Assembly (NCBI GenBank): GCA_003598175.1
Contig: QZKN01000067.1
Span: forward strand, 1 to 64,000
Length of the DNA stretch: 64,000 nt
Source: Candidatus Omnitrophota bacterium
GTDB taxonomy: Bacteria > Hinthialibacterota > Hinthialibacteria > Hinthialibacterales > Hinthialibacteraceae
Direction: 5' to 3'
Shown one piece after another: positions 15,065 through 22,677 of the stretch. The translations under genes and the position numbers were made by a program. Each line of letters starts with the position of its first letter. The first letter of the stretch is position 1. A model generated the notes under the pieces. It searched no databases. It was not told the DNA's origin and was given only the letters and a program-made list of their open reading frames with translations.

Positions 15065-16414
15065 ATGGAAAAAGGGAGTGGGAAAAAAACTCGTTATCGT
15101 ATTTTTTATGAAACGCGAATCTTGCTGCTGGCGCTCGGTTCGGGGTTCTGCGGCGTTTCGATTGCCTTGATTCTGATTTGGACGTGGGGATTTACGCTCA
15201 AAGCCGAATTGACGCTGACGATGTTCATCGTGCTGGGGTGGCTGGGATTTGCCATGGCCGCGCGGGAACGGGTGATCTCCACCATGCGCATGATTTCCAA
15301 TTTACTGGCCGCCTTGCGCGAGGGAGATTACCAACTGCGCGCTCATGGCGGCGTTCGTGACGACGTGCTGAAGGAAGTGAATCGTGAAATCAATTCGCTG
15401 GCCGATATCCTGCAGGAGCAACGGCGAGGAGCGCTGGAAGCGACGGCGCTGCTGCGCAAGGTCATGGATGAAATCGAGATCGCCGTCATGGCGTTCGATC
15501 CCGACGAAAAACTGCGTCTGATCAACCGTCACGGCGAGCGTTTGTTGGGAAAATCGTTGGACGAATTAAAGGGACGAACGGCCAAGGAATTGGGAATGAT
15601 AGATTGTTTGACGGGTGAAGCGCCTCGCATCCTTGAATTTGCCTTTCCCGGCCGAACCGGCCGCTGGGAACTACGCCGTGGGACCTATCGCGAGCATGGT
15701 TTGCCACATCAGCTGATCGTCCTGTCGGATTTGACACGCGCCCTGCGGGAAGAGGAACGCCAGGCGTGGCAACGGCTGGTGCAGGTCCTGCGGCACGAAA
15801 TCAACAATTCCCTCGCCCCGATTCATTCCCTCGCCGATAGTTTATGCACAATCCTGTTACGTCATCCTCGCCCTGATCAATGGGAGGAGGATATCCGGCA
15901 AGGATTGGAAGTAATCGCCAATCGCTCTCGCTCCCTGAATCGTTTCATGTCGTCCTATTCGAAAATTACCAAATTGCCGAAGCCGAATCTACGAGACGTG
16001 GATGTGGATGAATGCATCCGGCGCGTCGTGGAACTCGAAACAAGAATGCCGATCACGGTGATCCCAGGTCCGTCAATCGTCATAAAAGCGGATTCCGATC
16101 AACTCGATCAATTATTGATCAATCTGTTGAAAAACGCGGTGGAAGCAGTGACAGAAACGAGCGGCTCCGTTCACGTTGCGTGGAAAAAAGTCGTAATGCC
16201 AACCCCCTGCCTGGAAATCACCATCGAAGATGAAGGACCGGGTATTCTCAATCCGGACAATCTCTTTGTCCCCTTCTTTACCACCAAATCCGACGGTTCC
16301 GGGCTCGGTTTGATGCTCAGCCGTCAGATCGCCGAAGCGCATAACGGCGCGCTGATCCTCGAAAATCGCGCCGACCGGCAAGGTTGCCGGGCGTGTTTGC
16401 GTATTCCGTGCTGA
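15065..16414 (+). CDS. NtrY-like membrane sensor histidine kinase
   Basis: 449 residues. Two transmembrane helices at ~18-42 and ~48-66 enclose almost no periplasmic loop, so the signal is probably sensed in the membrane or cytoplasm. A HAMP-like linker follows (~75-115), then a PAS domain (~125-230). HisKA has H244 in VLRHEINNSLAPIHSL. HATPase_c shows LLINLLKNAVEA (N box), EDEGPGI (G1) and GSGLGLMLS (G2). The HEINNxLxPI form of the H box is typical of NtrY/NtrB-type kinases paired with NtrC regulators. It directly follows the regulator with an 82-base gap holding a small repeat. Start at ATG 15065 preferred; in-frame TTG codons at 15053 and 15056 are alternatives. Confidence 0.93.
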   Translation: MEKGSGKKTRYRIFYETRILLLALGSGFCGVSIALILIWTWGFTLKAELTLTMFIVLGWLGFAMAARERVISTMRMISNLLAALREGDYQLRAHGGVRDDVLKEVNREINSLADILQEQRRGALEATALLRKVMDEIEIAVMAFDPDEKLRLINRHGERLLGKSLDELKGRTAKELGMIDCLTGEAPRILEFAFPGRTGRWELRRGTYREHGLPHQLIVLSDLTRALREEERQAWQRLVQVLRHEINNSLAPIHSLADSLCTILLRHPRPDQWEEDIRQGLEVIANRSRSLNRFMSSYSKITKLPKPNLRDVDVDECIRRVVELETRMPITVIPGPSIVIKADSDQLDQLLINLLKNAVEAVTETSGSVHVAWKKVVMPTPCLEITIEDEGPGILNPDNLFVPFFTTKSDGSGLGLMLSRQIAEAHNGALILENRADRQGCRACLRIPC

Positions 16415-16550
16415 ACTTGAGAAATTGGTTGGATGGTTCTCTCATCATAAACGGAATGCCGTTTGAATTGCATCCAATTTTTCTCGGATTTCGGGTGCGA
16501 TTTTCTCGGGTTTCATTTGTAACGTTCGTGGAGGACAACCGTATGTGAAC

Positions 16551-17768
16551 TTAGAGATCGGCGAATGGAATCGCGGTTGTTTCCGATCCCAGCGGAAGCC
16601 GTATCGTTCCCGGATGCACGACATATCCACAACCAATTTTGTTACCCATATCTCTGCGTAACGATCGTATGCCGGTCGCCATCGATGGATTTGGCGTGGC
16701 AGATAATTTGACTTCGATGGGGATGAGTTTTCCATGATGTTCCACGAGGAAATCCACTTCGCTTCCCGCCGATGTTCTCCAAAAATAGAGTCGTGGTTCG
16801 ATCCCTTGATGGGTCATGGTTTTCCAGAGTTCGGAAAGGACTGCCGTCTCAAAAATCGCTCCTCCCATCGGACCGGCGGCCGCGTGTTCGAAATCATGCA
16901 GTCCCGTCAGATAACACAAGATTCCCACGTCTGTAAAATAGATTTTCGGCGTTTTGACCAATCGTTTTCCGATATTGGCGAAATAAGGACGGACAATCAC
17001 AATTTGATAGGTGGCTTCCATCACGGATAACCATGCTTTAATCGTGTTGACCGATAATCCCAGGTCTCTTGCCAGATCGGTGATTTGCAGTAATTGTGCG
17101 CTTCGCGCCGCCAACGCCCGCACGAAATTTTGAAACTGGGTAAGGTCGCCGATCTGCCGCAAGGAACGAACATCCCGTTCCAAATAGGTTTGAACGTAGC
17201 TGGAATGCCATAAGCGGATATCCCGCGATGGATTTGCCACGAGTTCCGGATAATAACCGCGAAGCATACTCTTCCACAATTCAACATAAGACGGAGAATC
17301 CACGCACTCTCGTTCTTCTCCTTCCCACGGAAGCGTTTGATGGATGTTACCGATCGCTTCCCGTTGGGAGAAAGGGAAAAGTTTTAAGATTGCGGCCCTG
17401 CCGACCAGGGACTCCGTGATCGGCTCAAGCAATTGAAGATTTTGCGAACCGGGCAATAAAAATTGCCCGCAGGTTTCCCGATTTTTATCCACATGTGCTT
17501 TGATATAGGGAAATAATTGCGGCGCGTATTGGCATTCGTCAAAAATAATCGGTGGGGAATACATCTCGAGAAATCCGCGAGGGTCGTTTACCGCCGCTGC
17601 GCGTATATCCGGCGGATCAAGCGAAAGGTAGCGGTGGGATTGAGAAAAAAGATGATTTAAAAGAGTCGTTTTTCCAGATTGGCGAGGTCCGGTCAGGATC
17701 ACAACCGGAAATTCTCGCGCCGCCCGATGAATCACGATTTCGAGTGAACGAGGAATATATTGTTTCAT
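16551..17768 (-). CDS. AAA_14/DUF4143 ATPase with nuclease-fold C-terminus
   Basis: 405 residues. Walker A GPRQSGKTT at 27-35 and Walker B PIIFDECQY at ~73-81 mark the AAA_14 domain. A winged-helix-like segment follows (QLLQITDLARDLGLSVNTIKAWL). The DUF4143 C-terminus has SAGSEVDFLVEHHGKLIPIEVKLS, with the D...ExK pattern of PD-(D/E)XK folds. The family is abundant in anaerobes and uncultivated bacteria and its function is unknown, though antitoxin-, defence- and selfish-like roles have been proposed. ATG 17768 has GAGG six bases upstream. A perfect 17-bp inverted repeat begins 15 bases upstream of the start. It separates the two-component genes from the efflux operon and is on the opposite strand to both. 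Confidence 0.92.
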   Translation of the reverse strand: MKQYIPRSLEIVIHRAAREFPVVILTGPRQSGKTTLLNHLFSQSHRYLSLDPPDIRAAAVNDPRGFLEMYSPPIIFDECQYAPQLFPYIKAHVDKNRETCGQFLLPGSQNLQLLEPITESLVGRAAILKLFPFSQREAIGNIHQTLPWEGEERECVDSPSYVELWKSMLRGYYPELVANPSRDIRLWHSSYVQTYLERDVRSLRQIGDLTQFQNFVRALAARSAQLLQITDLARDLGLSVNTIKAWLSVMEATYQIVIVRPYFANIGKRLVKTPKIYFTDVGILCYLTGLHDFEHAAAGPMGGAIFETAVLSELWKTMTHQGIEPRLYFWRTSAGSEVDFLVEHHGKLIPIEVKLSATPNPSMATGIRSLRRDMGNKIGCGYVVHPGTIRLPLGSETTAIPFADL

Positions 17769-17782
17769 GATCAACCTCATTT

Positions 17783-17817
17783 CTTGCAATTATGCATTTG
17801 AAATGCATAATTGCAAG
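17783..17817. promoter_or_regulatory. Perfect inverted repeat upstream of the DUF4143 ATPase
   Basis: The arms CTTGCAATTATGCATTT and AAATGCATAATTGCAAG (17 bases each) flank a single G. It lies 15-49 bases upstream of the ATPase start, where a repressor would block transcription. Operator function is inferred. Confidence 0.6.
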
Positions 17818-17991
17818 TTCTCTTTTTGCGCATTCTCACTCGATTTATCTCCCTATTCGTAAGTTCTATGTCCGATTCCGAACACTTTCACGTCCGCAAA
17901 CGGTCATCGCAAGATCAAAATTAACAGAATACGATGCGGATTATTACCGATAATTTCAATTTTTTCAACAAATTAGCGCAATTATTCCTAT

Positions 17992-18007
17992 TGGTATGCC
18001 GGTTGCC
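17992..18007 (+). promoter_or_regulatory. Sigma-54-like -24/-12 promoter for efflux operon
   Basis: TGGTATGCCGGTTGCC: GG at 17993-17994 and GC at 18005-18006, exactly ten bases apart, matching TGGCACG-N4-TTGC at 9 of 11 fixed positions. Transcription would start near 18018, just ahead of the GGAGGT site of the adaptor gene. A sigma-54 activator gene lies 3 kb upstream. Confidence 0.6.
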
Positions 18008-18032
18008 TTAAAGCAAACTGGAGGTAATCGCT

Positions 18033-19286
18033 ATGGATATTCAACGTGAATCGGTGAAAAAGAAACGAATCATTCGCCGTATCGTCTATATAACAATTTC
18101 TGTGGTCATGATCACGATTATCACTGCGGCGCTGTCTCAACTGGAACCGGCCGCCCCGGTGGTCGATCGCGCCACGATTTGGATCGGCACGGTGGAACGC
18201 AATGACATGGTGCGGGCAGTCCGAGGACCGGGAAGTCTGGTGCCGGTCGATATCCGCTGGATTGCTCCCCAAACCGCCGGTCGAGTCGAGCGGATTTTAA
18301 TCCGGCCCGGCACGTTTGTGAACAAAGACTCTGTTATCATCGAACTCAGCAATCCCGAATTGGAACTCGAGGCGGAAGACGCAAAATTGAAGGTCAAAGC
18401 GGCGGAACTCCAACTCGCATCGAGGAAAGTGGAACTGGAAAATCAATTATTGGATTTGGAATCATCCACCGCGCGCGTCGAGGCGGATTTGGCGGAGGCA
18501 AAATTGCGTGCGCAATCGGACGCGGAACTGGCCAAGGATGGTTTGATCTCGCATTTGCAATTGAAAGTCAGCCAGGTGCGCGCGGATGAATTGGAAAAAC
18601 TGAAAAAAATCGAAGAAAAACGAGAAACTTTTCTATCCGAGCTGGCGAAAACCCAGCTGGAAGTCTTACAGGCGCAGGTCGAACAATCGCGCGCGCTGTC
18701 TGCATTGAAACAACAGCAGGTGGAATCGCTCCAAGTCACAGCCGGATTCGCGGGCGTGTTGGAACAACTGCTGGTGGAAGAGGGGCATCAGGTTAGTTCC
18801 ACCACCAATCTCGCCAAAGTGAGCGACCCCACCAAACTCAAAGCCGTGCTGCGCATCGATCAGAATCAGGCCAGAGAAGTGCTGATCAATCAAGCGGCGG
18901 AAATCGACCTTCGCAGTTCCATCTTAAAAGGGCACGTCACCCGCATCGATCCGTCGGTGCAAGAAGGAACCGTCAACGTGGACGTCATGCTGGATGATCC
19001 GCTCTCGCAAGGCGCTCGGCCGGATCAGACGTTGGACGGGACCATCGAAATCGAAAAACTGAAGAATATCCTTTTTGTCGGACGTCCCGTCTTCGGTCAA
19101 TCCAACGCCGTTATCAGTCTTTTCAAATTGACGCCGGATCAACAAATGGCCGAGCGCGTTCGCGTCACATTAGGCCGCACCTCGGTAAATACCATTGAAG
19201 TGATCGAAGGTCTGGAAGTAGGCGATCGTATTATCCTGTCGGACATGAACGAATGGGACGAAGCGGATACGATTCGATTACGATGA
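18033..19286 (+). CDS. HlyD/MacA-type periplasmic adaptor of an efflux ABC transporter
   Basis: 417 residues. An N-terminal membrane helix (~15-36) is followed by a split lipoyl domain: IAPQTAGRVERILIRPGTFVNKDS at ~78-100 and LQVTAGFAGVLEQLLVEEGHQV at ~230-252. Between them lies a ~110-residue alpha-helical hairpin (DAKLKVKAAELQLASRKVEL onward). Beta-barrel and membrane-proximal domains follow to EVIEGLEVGDRIILSDMNEWDE. This is the membrane-fusion protein that links an inner-membrane ABC exporter to an outer-membrane channel. A strong GGAGGT lies 7 bases from the ATG. It is first gene of the operon with the ATPase and permease; no TolC homologue is in the window. Probably transcribed from the sigma-54-like site 26 bases upstream. 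Confidence 0.92.
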   Translation: MDIQRESVKKKRIIRRIVYITISVVMITIITAALSQLEPAAPVVDRATIWIGTVERNDMVRAVRGPGSLVPVDIRWIAPQTAGRVERILIRPGTFVNKDSVIIELSNPELELEAEDAKLKVKAAELQLASRKVELENQLLDLESSTARVEADLAEAKLRAQSDAELAKDGLISHLQLKVSQVRADELEKLKKIEEKRETFLSELAKTQLEVLQAQVEQSRALSALKQQQVESLQVTAGFAGVLEQLLVEEGHQVSSTTNLAKVSDPTKLKAVLRIDQNQAREVLINQAAEIDLRSSILKGHVTRIDPSVQEGTVNVDVMLDDPLSQGARPDQTLDGTIEIEKLKNILFVGRPVFGQSNAVISLFKLTPDQQMAERVRVTLGRTSVNTIEVIEGLEVGDRIILSDMNEWDEADTIRLR

Positions 19287-19304
19287 TCGTTGAACAATAG
19301 TTCC

Positions 19305-19382
19305 GGGTAGAGCAAGCGTCCCGCTTGCACAGGCGAGGATGTCTACTCTACCCAAACACAGGCGAGGACGCCTATTTTACCC
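19305..19382. repeat. Dispersed palindromic repeat, GGGTAGAGC family, copy 2
   Basis: One left arm GGGTAGAGCAAGCGTC is followed by two right arms of the form AGGCGAGGAYGYCTAYTYTACCC, ending at 19353 and 19382, so the right half is duplicated and partly diverged. It lies between the adaptor and ATPase genes of one operon, so it is transcribed. Confidence 0.8.
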
Positions 19383-19418
19383 AAATGCGGTTTGCATCTC
19401 AGAGTAAGGAGAAATTAC

Positions 19419-20126
19419 ATGGCAACCAATGGTGAGTTGTTGATTAAAATGGAAAACATAAAAAAAGTTTTCATCACTGAGGAAGTGGAAACCCATGCCT
19501 TATCCAATATTCATCTCGAGATCATGAAAGGGGAGTATGTATCGATCGCGGGACCGTCGGGATGTGGAAAATCCACCTTGTTGTCGCTGATGGGACTGCT
19601 CGATACTCCCTCCGAAGGCTCGTATTTGTTGAATAAAACCAACGTCGAGGATCTCTCGCTTTCTCAACGCGCTCGTATCCGCAATCGGGAAATCGGCTTT
19701 ATCTTTCAAAGTTTTAATCTGATCGGCGATTTGACGGTCTATGAAAATGTGGAGTTACCGTTGACCTATCGAGGCATGTCCGGCGCGGAACGAAAAAAAC
19801 GAACCGTGGCAGCGCTGGACAAAGTCGGCATGTCTCACCGCATGAAACATTTTCCCGCTCAGCTGTCCGGCGGTCAGCAGCAGCGCGTGGCGGTCGCCCG
19901 CGCGGTGGTCGGCAGCCCTTCGATTCTGTTGGCGGACGAGCCGACGGGAAATCTCGATTCGAACAACGGCGAGGCGGTGATGGAACTGCTTCGCGACTTG
20001 CATCGTGAGGGCGCGACGATTTGTATGGTCACCCACGATGATCGGTATGCCAAACATGCCGTACGCACTATCCACTTATACGATGGCCAGATCGTGGATG
20101 AAGAAAGGGTGGAGGAGGTGGCATAA
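19419..20126 (+). CDS. ABC transporter ATP-binding protein (MacB/LolD class)
   Basis: 235 residues. Walker A GPSGCGKSTLLSLMG, Q-loop FIFQSFNLIGDLTVYENVELP, signature LSGGQQQRVAVARAVV and Walker B ILLADEPTGNLDS are all intact. The DEPTGNLDS form and length belong to the MacB/LolD/FtsE mechanotransmission class, which drives periplasmic work rather than membrane-crossing transport. The start at 19419 has TAAGGAG eight bases upstream; the frame runs 27 bases further back without a better site. The stop overlaps the next ATG by one base (TAATG), so ATPase and permease are translationally coupled. Confidence 0.96.
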   Translation: MATNGELLIKMENIKKVFITEEVETHALSNIHLEIMKGEYVSIAGPSGCGKSTLLSLMGLLDTPSEGSYLLNKTNVEDLSLSQRARIRNREIGFIFQSFNLIGDLTVYENVELPLTYRGMSGAERKKRTVAALDKVGMSHRMKHFPAQLSGGQQQRVAVARAVVGSPSILLADEPTGNLDSNNGEAVMELLRDLHREGATICMVTHDDRYAKHAVRTIHLYDGQIVDEERVEEVA

Positions 20127-22537
20127 TGTCGTTCCTCATGCAAGACATTCGATATGGTTTTCGAATGCTCTTCAAAAATCCGGCGACGACGATTCTTGCC
20201 GTGATCGCGCTGGCGATCGGGATCGGCGCCAATTCAATCATTTTCAGCATTGTCAATTCCCTTCTTTTTAGTCCCATGCCTTTTATCGAAATGGAAAACA
20301 TGATGCGTTTGTACCAAACGCATGAAGAAAATGGCATTGGAGAGGCGGCGATATCCGGTCCGAATTATTTGGATATCAAGGAACGCTGTCAATCGTTTGA
20401 GAGCGTTACGTTGGTGACCACTCAATGGTTCAACGTGAGCGGCGAAGGGCAACCCGAACGTGTAAATACATACCTGTTTACTCCGGATATATTCCCATTG
20501 GTCTTAAATCGATTGGAATTAGGGCGTCCCTTTTTGCCCGAAGAAGATCGTGATGGGAAAAATCACGTGGTGATCTTGAGTTATGGTTTTTGGAAAGAGC
20601 GATTTGGTTGTGATCAGAACGCCGTCGGAAAATCCATCAAATTGGATGGGGCGCTGTATACAATTATCGGCGTTTTACCTTCAGAACTGGGCTTTTTTGA
20701 GGGAGAAGCTCGTCTTTGGCTGCCATTGCCATATGATTGGGCGCGAGAAAATCGTTCGTTACTGCGTTATAACGCGATTGCCCGTTTAAAGAAAGGAGTC
20801 TCGATTGCTCAAGCGCGTACGGAACTTGGGATCATCTCAAAAAGCCTTGCGGAGGAATATCCCAACGATAATCAAGAATGGAATTTCGGCATTGAACCGA
20901 TGTTTGAAAAAGTCATGCGTTTTTTAGGGCCGACGCTGGTGATTCTGCATGGCGTTGTTGGATTTGTTCTGTTGATATCATGCTCCATTGTTGCCAGTCT
21001 GCTGCTGGCGCGTTCTGCCGGGCGGCAGCGGGAAATAGCGATCCGTTCCGCGATGGGCGCCAGCCGCGGCCGCGTGATTCGTCAGATGCTGACGGAAAGT
21101 GTGATTTTGGCGACTTGCGGTGGGCTTGTGGGTTTGATGTTCACGTTGTGGGGAATCGATCTCATCAAAACGCTGATGCCGGCGATACTTGCACCGTTTT
21201 TAACTCGCGGGGGTATCAATATTACGATGCTCGTTTTCACTTTGATTGTGTCGATGTTGACGGGATTGCTGTTTGGACTTGTTCCGGCGCTGCAAACGAC
21301 GAAACCAAACCTGACCGAAAGTTTGAATGAAGGGGGAAGAGGTTCTTCCGGCAAATCGAAGAGCCATCGCACGCTGCGAATTTTGGTTGTATCTGAGATT
21401 GCTCTTTCTCTTGTTTTGTTAATCGGCGCGGGATTGATGGTTAACAGTTTTTACCATTTGCAAAAAGTCAATCCCGGTTTCATTGCGGATAATCTATTGA
21501 CGTTCCACGTCGTATTATCCGAATCCAAATATGAGGGAGACTCGGCGAAACGCTCGTTTTATCGTGAACTGGCTCCACGCATCGCCGGCCTGCCTGGCGT
21601 CGAATCCACAGGCGTAACAGATATAATACCTTTGACGTGGGGCCGCAGCATTCCATATGAAATAGAAGGGCAGCATTCGATTTCGCAAAAAGATCAGACC
21701 TATGCACAGGTTCGCCGCATCAATCCCGACTATTTTCAAACACTAAAAATTCCGTTGTTGCAAGGTCGTTATTTTCAAACGTCCGATGAGAATGAAGATA
21801 ATCGTGCCATCATTGTTAATGAATTTCTCTCCCGCCGTTTTGGTGAAGGGGTGAGTGCAATCGGGAAATACATCAACATTCCCGAATGGGGGAACGAACC
21901 TTTTGAAATCGTTGGCGTCGTTGGCAATATCAAACAAAACGGATTGAAAAACGACTATCAGGCGGAACTCTATATTCCCTTTCTTTGCCGTCCGGCGGAT
22001 CATATCAGTTTTGCCGTTCATACCAAAGGCGATCCCAACCGCCTGACGTCCGCCGTGCGCGAACAAATATGGGCGCTGGATCCCGATTTGCCCATCAATC
22101 GCATCCTGACGATGGAAGAATCCATCGCGCAGACCATCTATTTGGAACGATTCGGGACGGTGTTCATGTCTCTCTTCTCTTTCGTTTCGCTTATTCTCGC
22201 TTCGCTGGGAATTTACGGCATCATGGCCTATTCCGTCAGCCAGCGCAGGCATGAAATCGGCGTGCGCATGGCCATCGGCGCGCAAATGCTGGATGTCATC
22301 AAGTTGGTGGTAGGGCAGGGAACTCGGCTGGTGATCATTGGAGTTGTGATTGGCCTGCTCGGATCGTTCGTTCTGACTCGTATTCTTGCCAGCCAGTTAT
22401 ACGGCATTAGCGCGACGGATCCGCTGACATATGCGTATGTCTCGTTGTTGCTGATTCTGATTTCGCTGTTGGCTTGTTATATTCCCGCTCGCAAAGCGTC
22501 GAAAGTCGATCCAATGGTGACATTGCGATGTGAATAA
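20126..22537 (+). CDS. ADOP-type ABC permease (MacB_PCD + FtsX), first copy
   Basis: 803 residues. It opens with DIRYGFRMLFKNPATTILAVIALAIGIGAN, the hallmark of the acidobacterial duplicated orphan permease (ADOP) family. Two repeats follow, each a periplasmic MacB_PCD domain (~50-265 and ~450-650) with FtsX-type helices (REIAIRSAMGASRGRVIRQML at ~300; RRHEIGVRMAIGAQMLDVIKLV at ~710). It ends ARKASKVDPMVTLRCE, the conserved ADOP tail. GGAGGAGGTG lies just before its start, which overlaps the ATPase stop. In the efflux model it is the membrane partner of that ATPase; substrates of ADOP transporters are generally unknown. Confidence 0.93.
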   Translation: MSFLMQDIRYGFRMLFKNPATTILAVIALAIGIGANSIIFSIVNSLLFSPMPFIEMENMMRLYQTHEENGIGEAAISGPNYLDIKERCQSFESVTLVTTQWFNVSGEGQPERVNTYLFTPDIFPLVLNRLELGRPFLPEEDRDGKNHVVILSYGFWKERFGCDQNAVGKSIKLDGALYTIIGVLPSELGFFEGEARLWLPLPYDWARENRSLLRYNAIARLKKGVSIAQARTELGIISKSLAEEYPNDNQEWNFGIEPMFEKVMRFLGPTLVILHGVVGFVLLISCSIVASLLLARSAGRQREIAIRSAMGASRGRVIRQMLTESVILATCGGLVGLMFTLWGIDLIKTLMPAILAPFLTRGGINITMLVFTLIVSMLTGLLFGLVPALQTTKPNLTESLNEGGRGSSGKSKSHRTLRILVVSEIALSLVLLIGAGLMVNSFYHLQKVNPGFIADNLLTFHVVLSESKYEGDSAKRSFYRELAPRIAGLPGVESTGVTDIIPLTWGRSIPYEIEGQHSISQKDQTYAQVRRINPDYFQTLKIPLLQGRYFQTSDENEDNRAIIVNEFLSRRFGEGVSAIGKYINIPEWGNEPFEIVGVVGNIKQNGLKNDYQAELYIPFLCRPADHISFAVHTKGDPNRLTSAVREQIWALDPDLPINRILTMEESIAQTIYLERFGTVFMSLFSFVSLILASLGIYGIMAYSVSQRRHEIGVRMAIGAQMLDVIKLVVGQGTRLVIIGVVIGLLGSFVLTRILASQLYGISATDPLTYAYVSLLLILISLLACYIPARKASKVDPMVTLRCE

Positions 22538-22628
22538 AACCGTCACGAACGATGCGCGACAGGGGATGAGAATTTGAGGCAGGCAATGAGAGAATGAATT
22601 AAAAACGTTATCGCAATAAGGTGGTATA

Positions 22629-22644
22629 TGGTACCTACTCTGCA
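22629..22644 (+). promoter_or_regulatory. Sigma-54-like -24/-12 promoter for second permease gene
   Basis: TGGTACCTACTCTGCA: GG at 22630-22631 and GC at 22642-22643, ten bases apart. It matches TGGCACG-N4-TTGCW at 9 of 12 positions. The predicted start near 22655 leaves a ~23-base leader holding GAGGA and the ATG at 22678. Confidence 0.5.
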
Positions 22645-22677
22645 AGAAGGAATCGAGAGATTCATGAGGAATGATCG

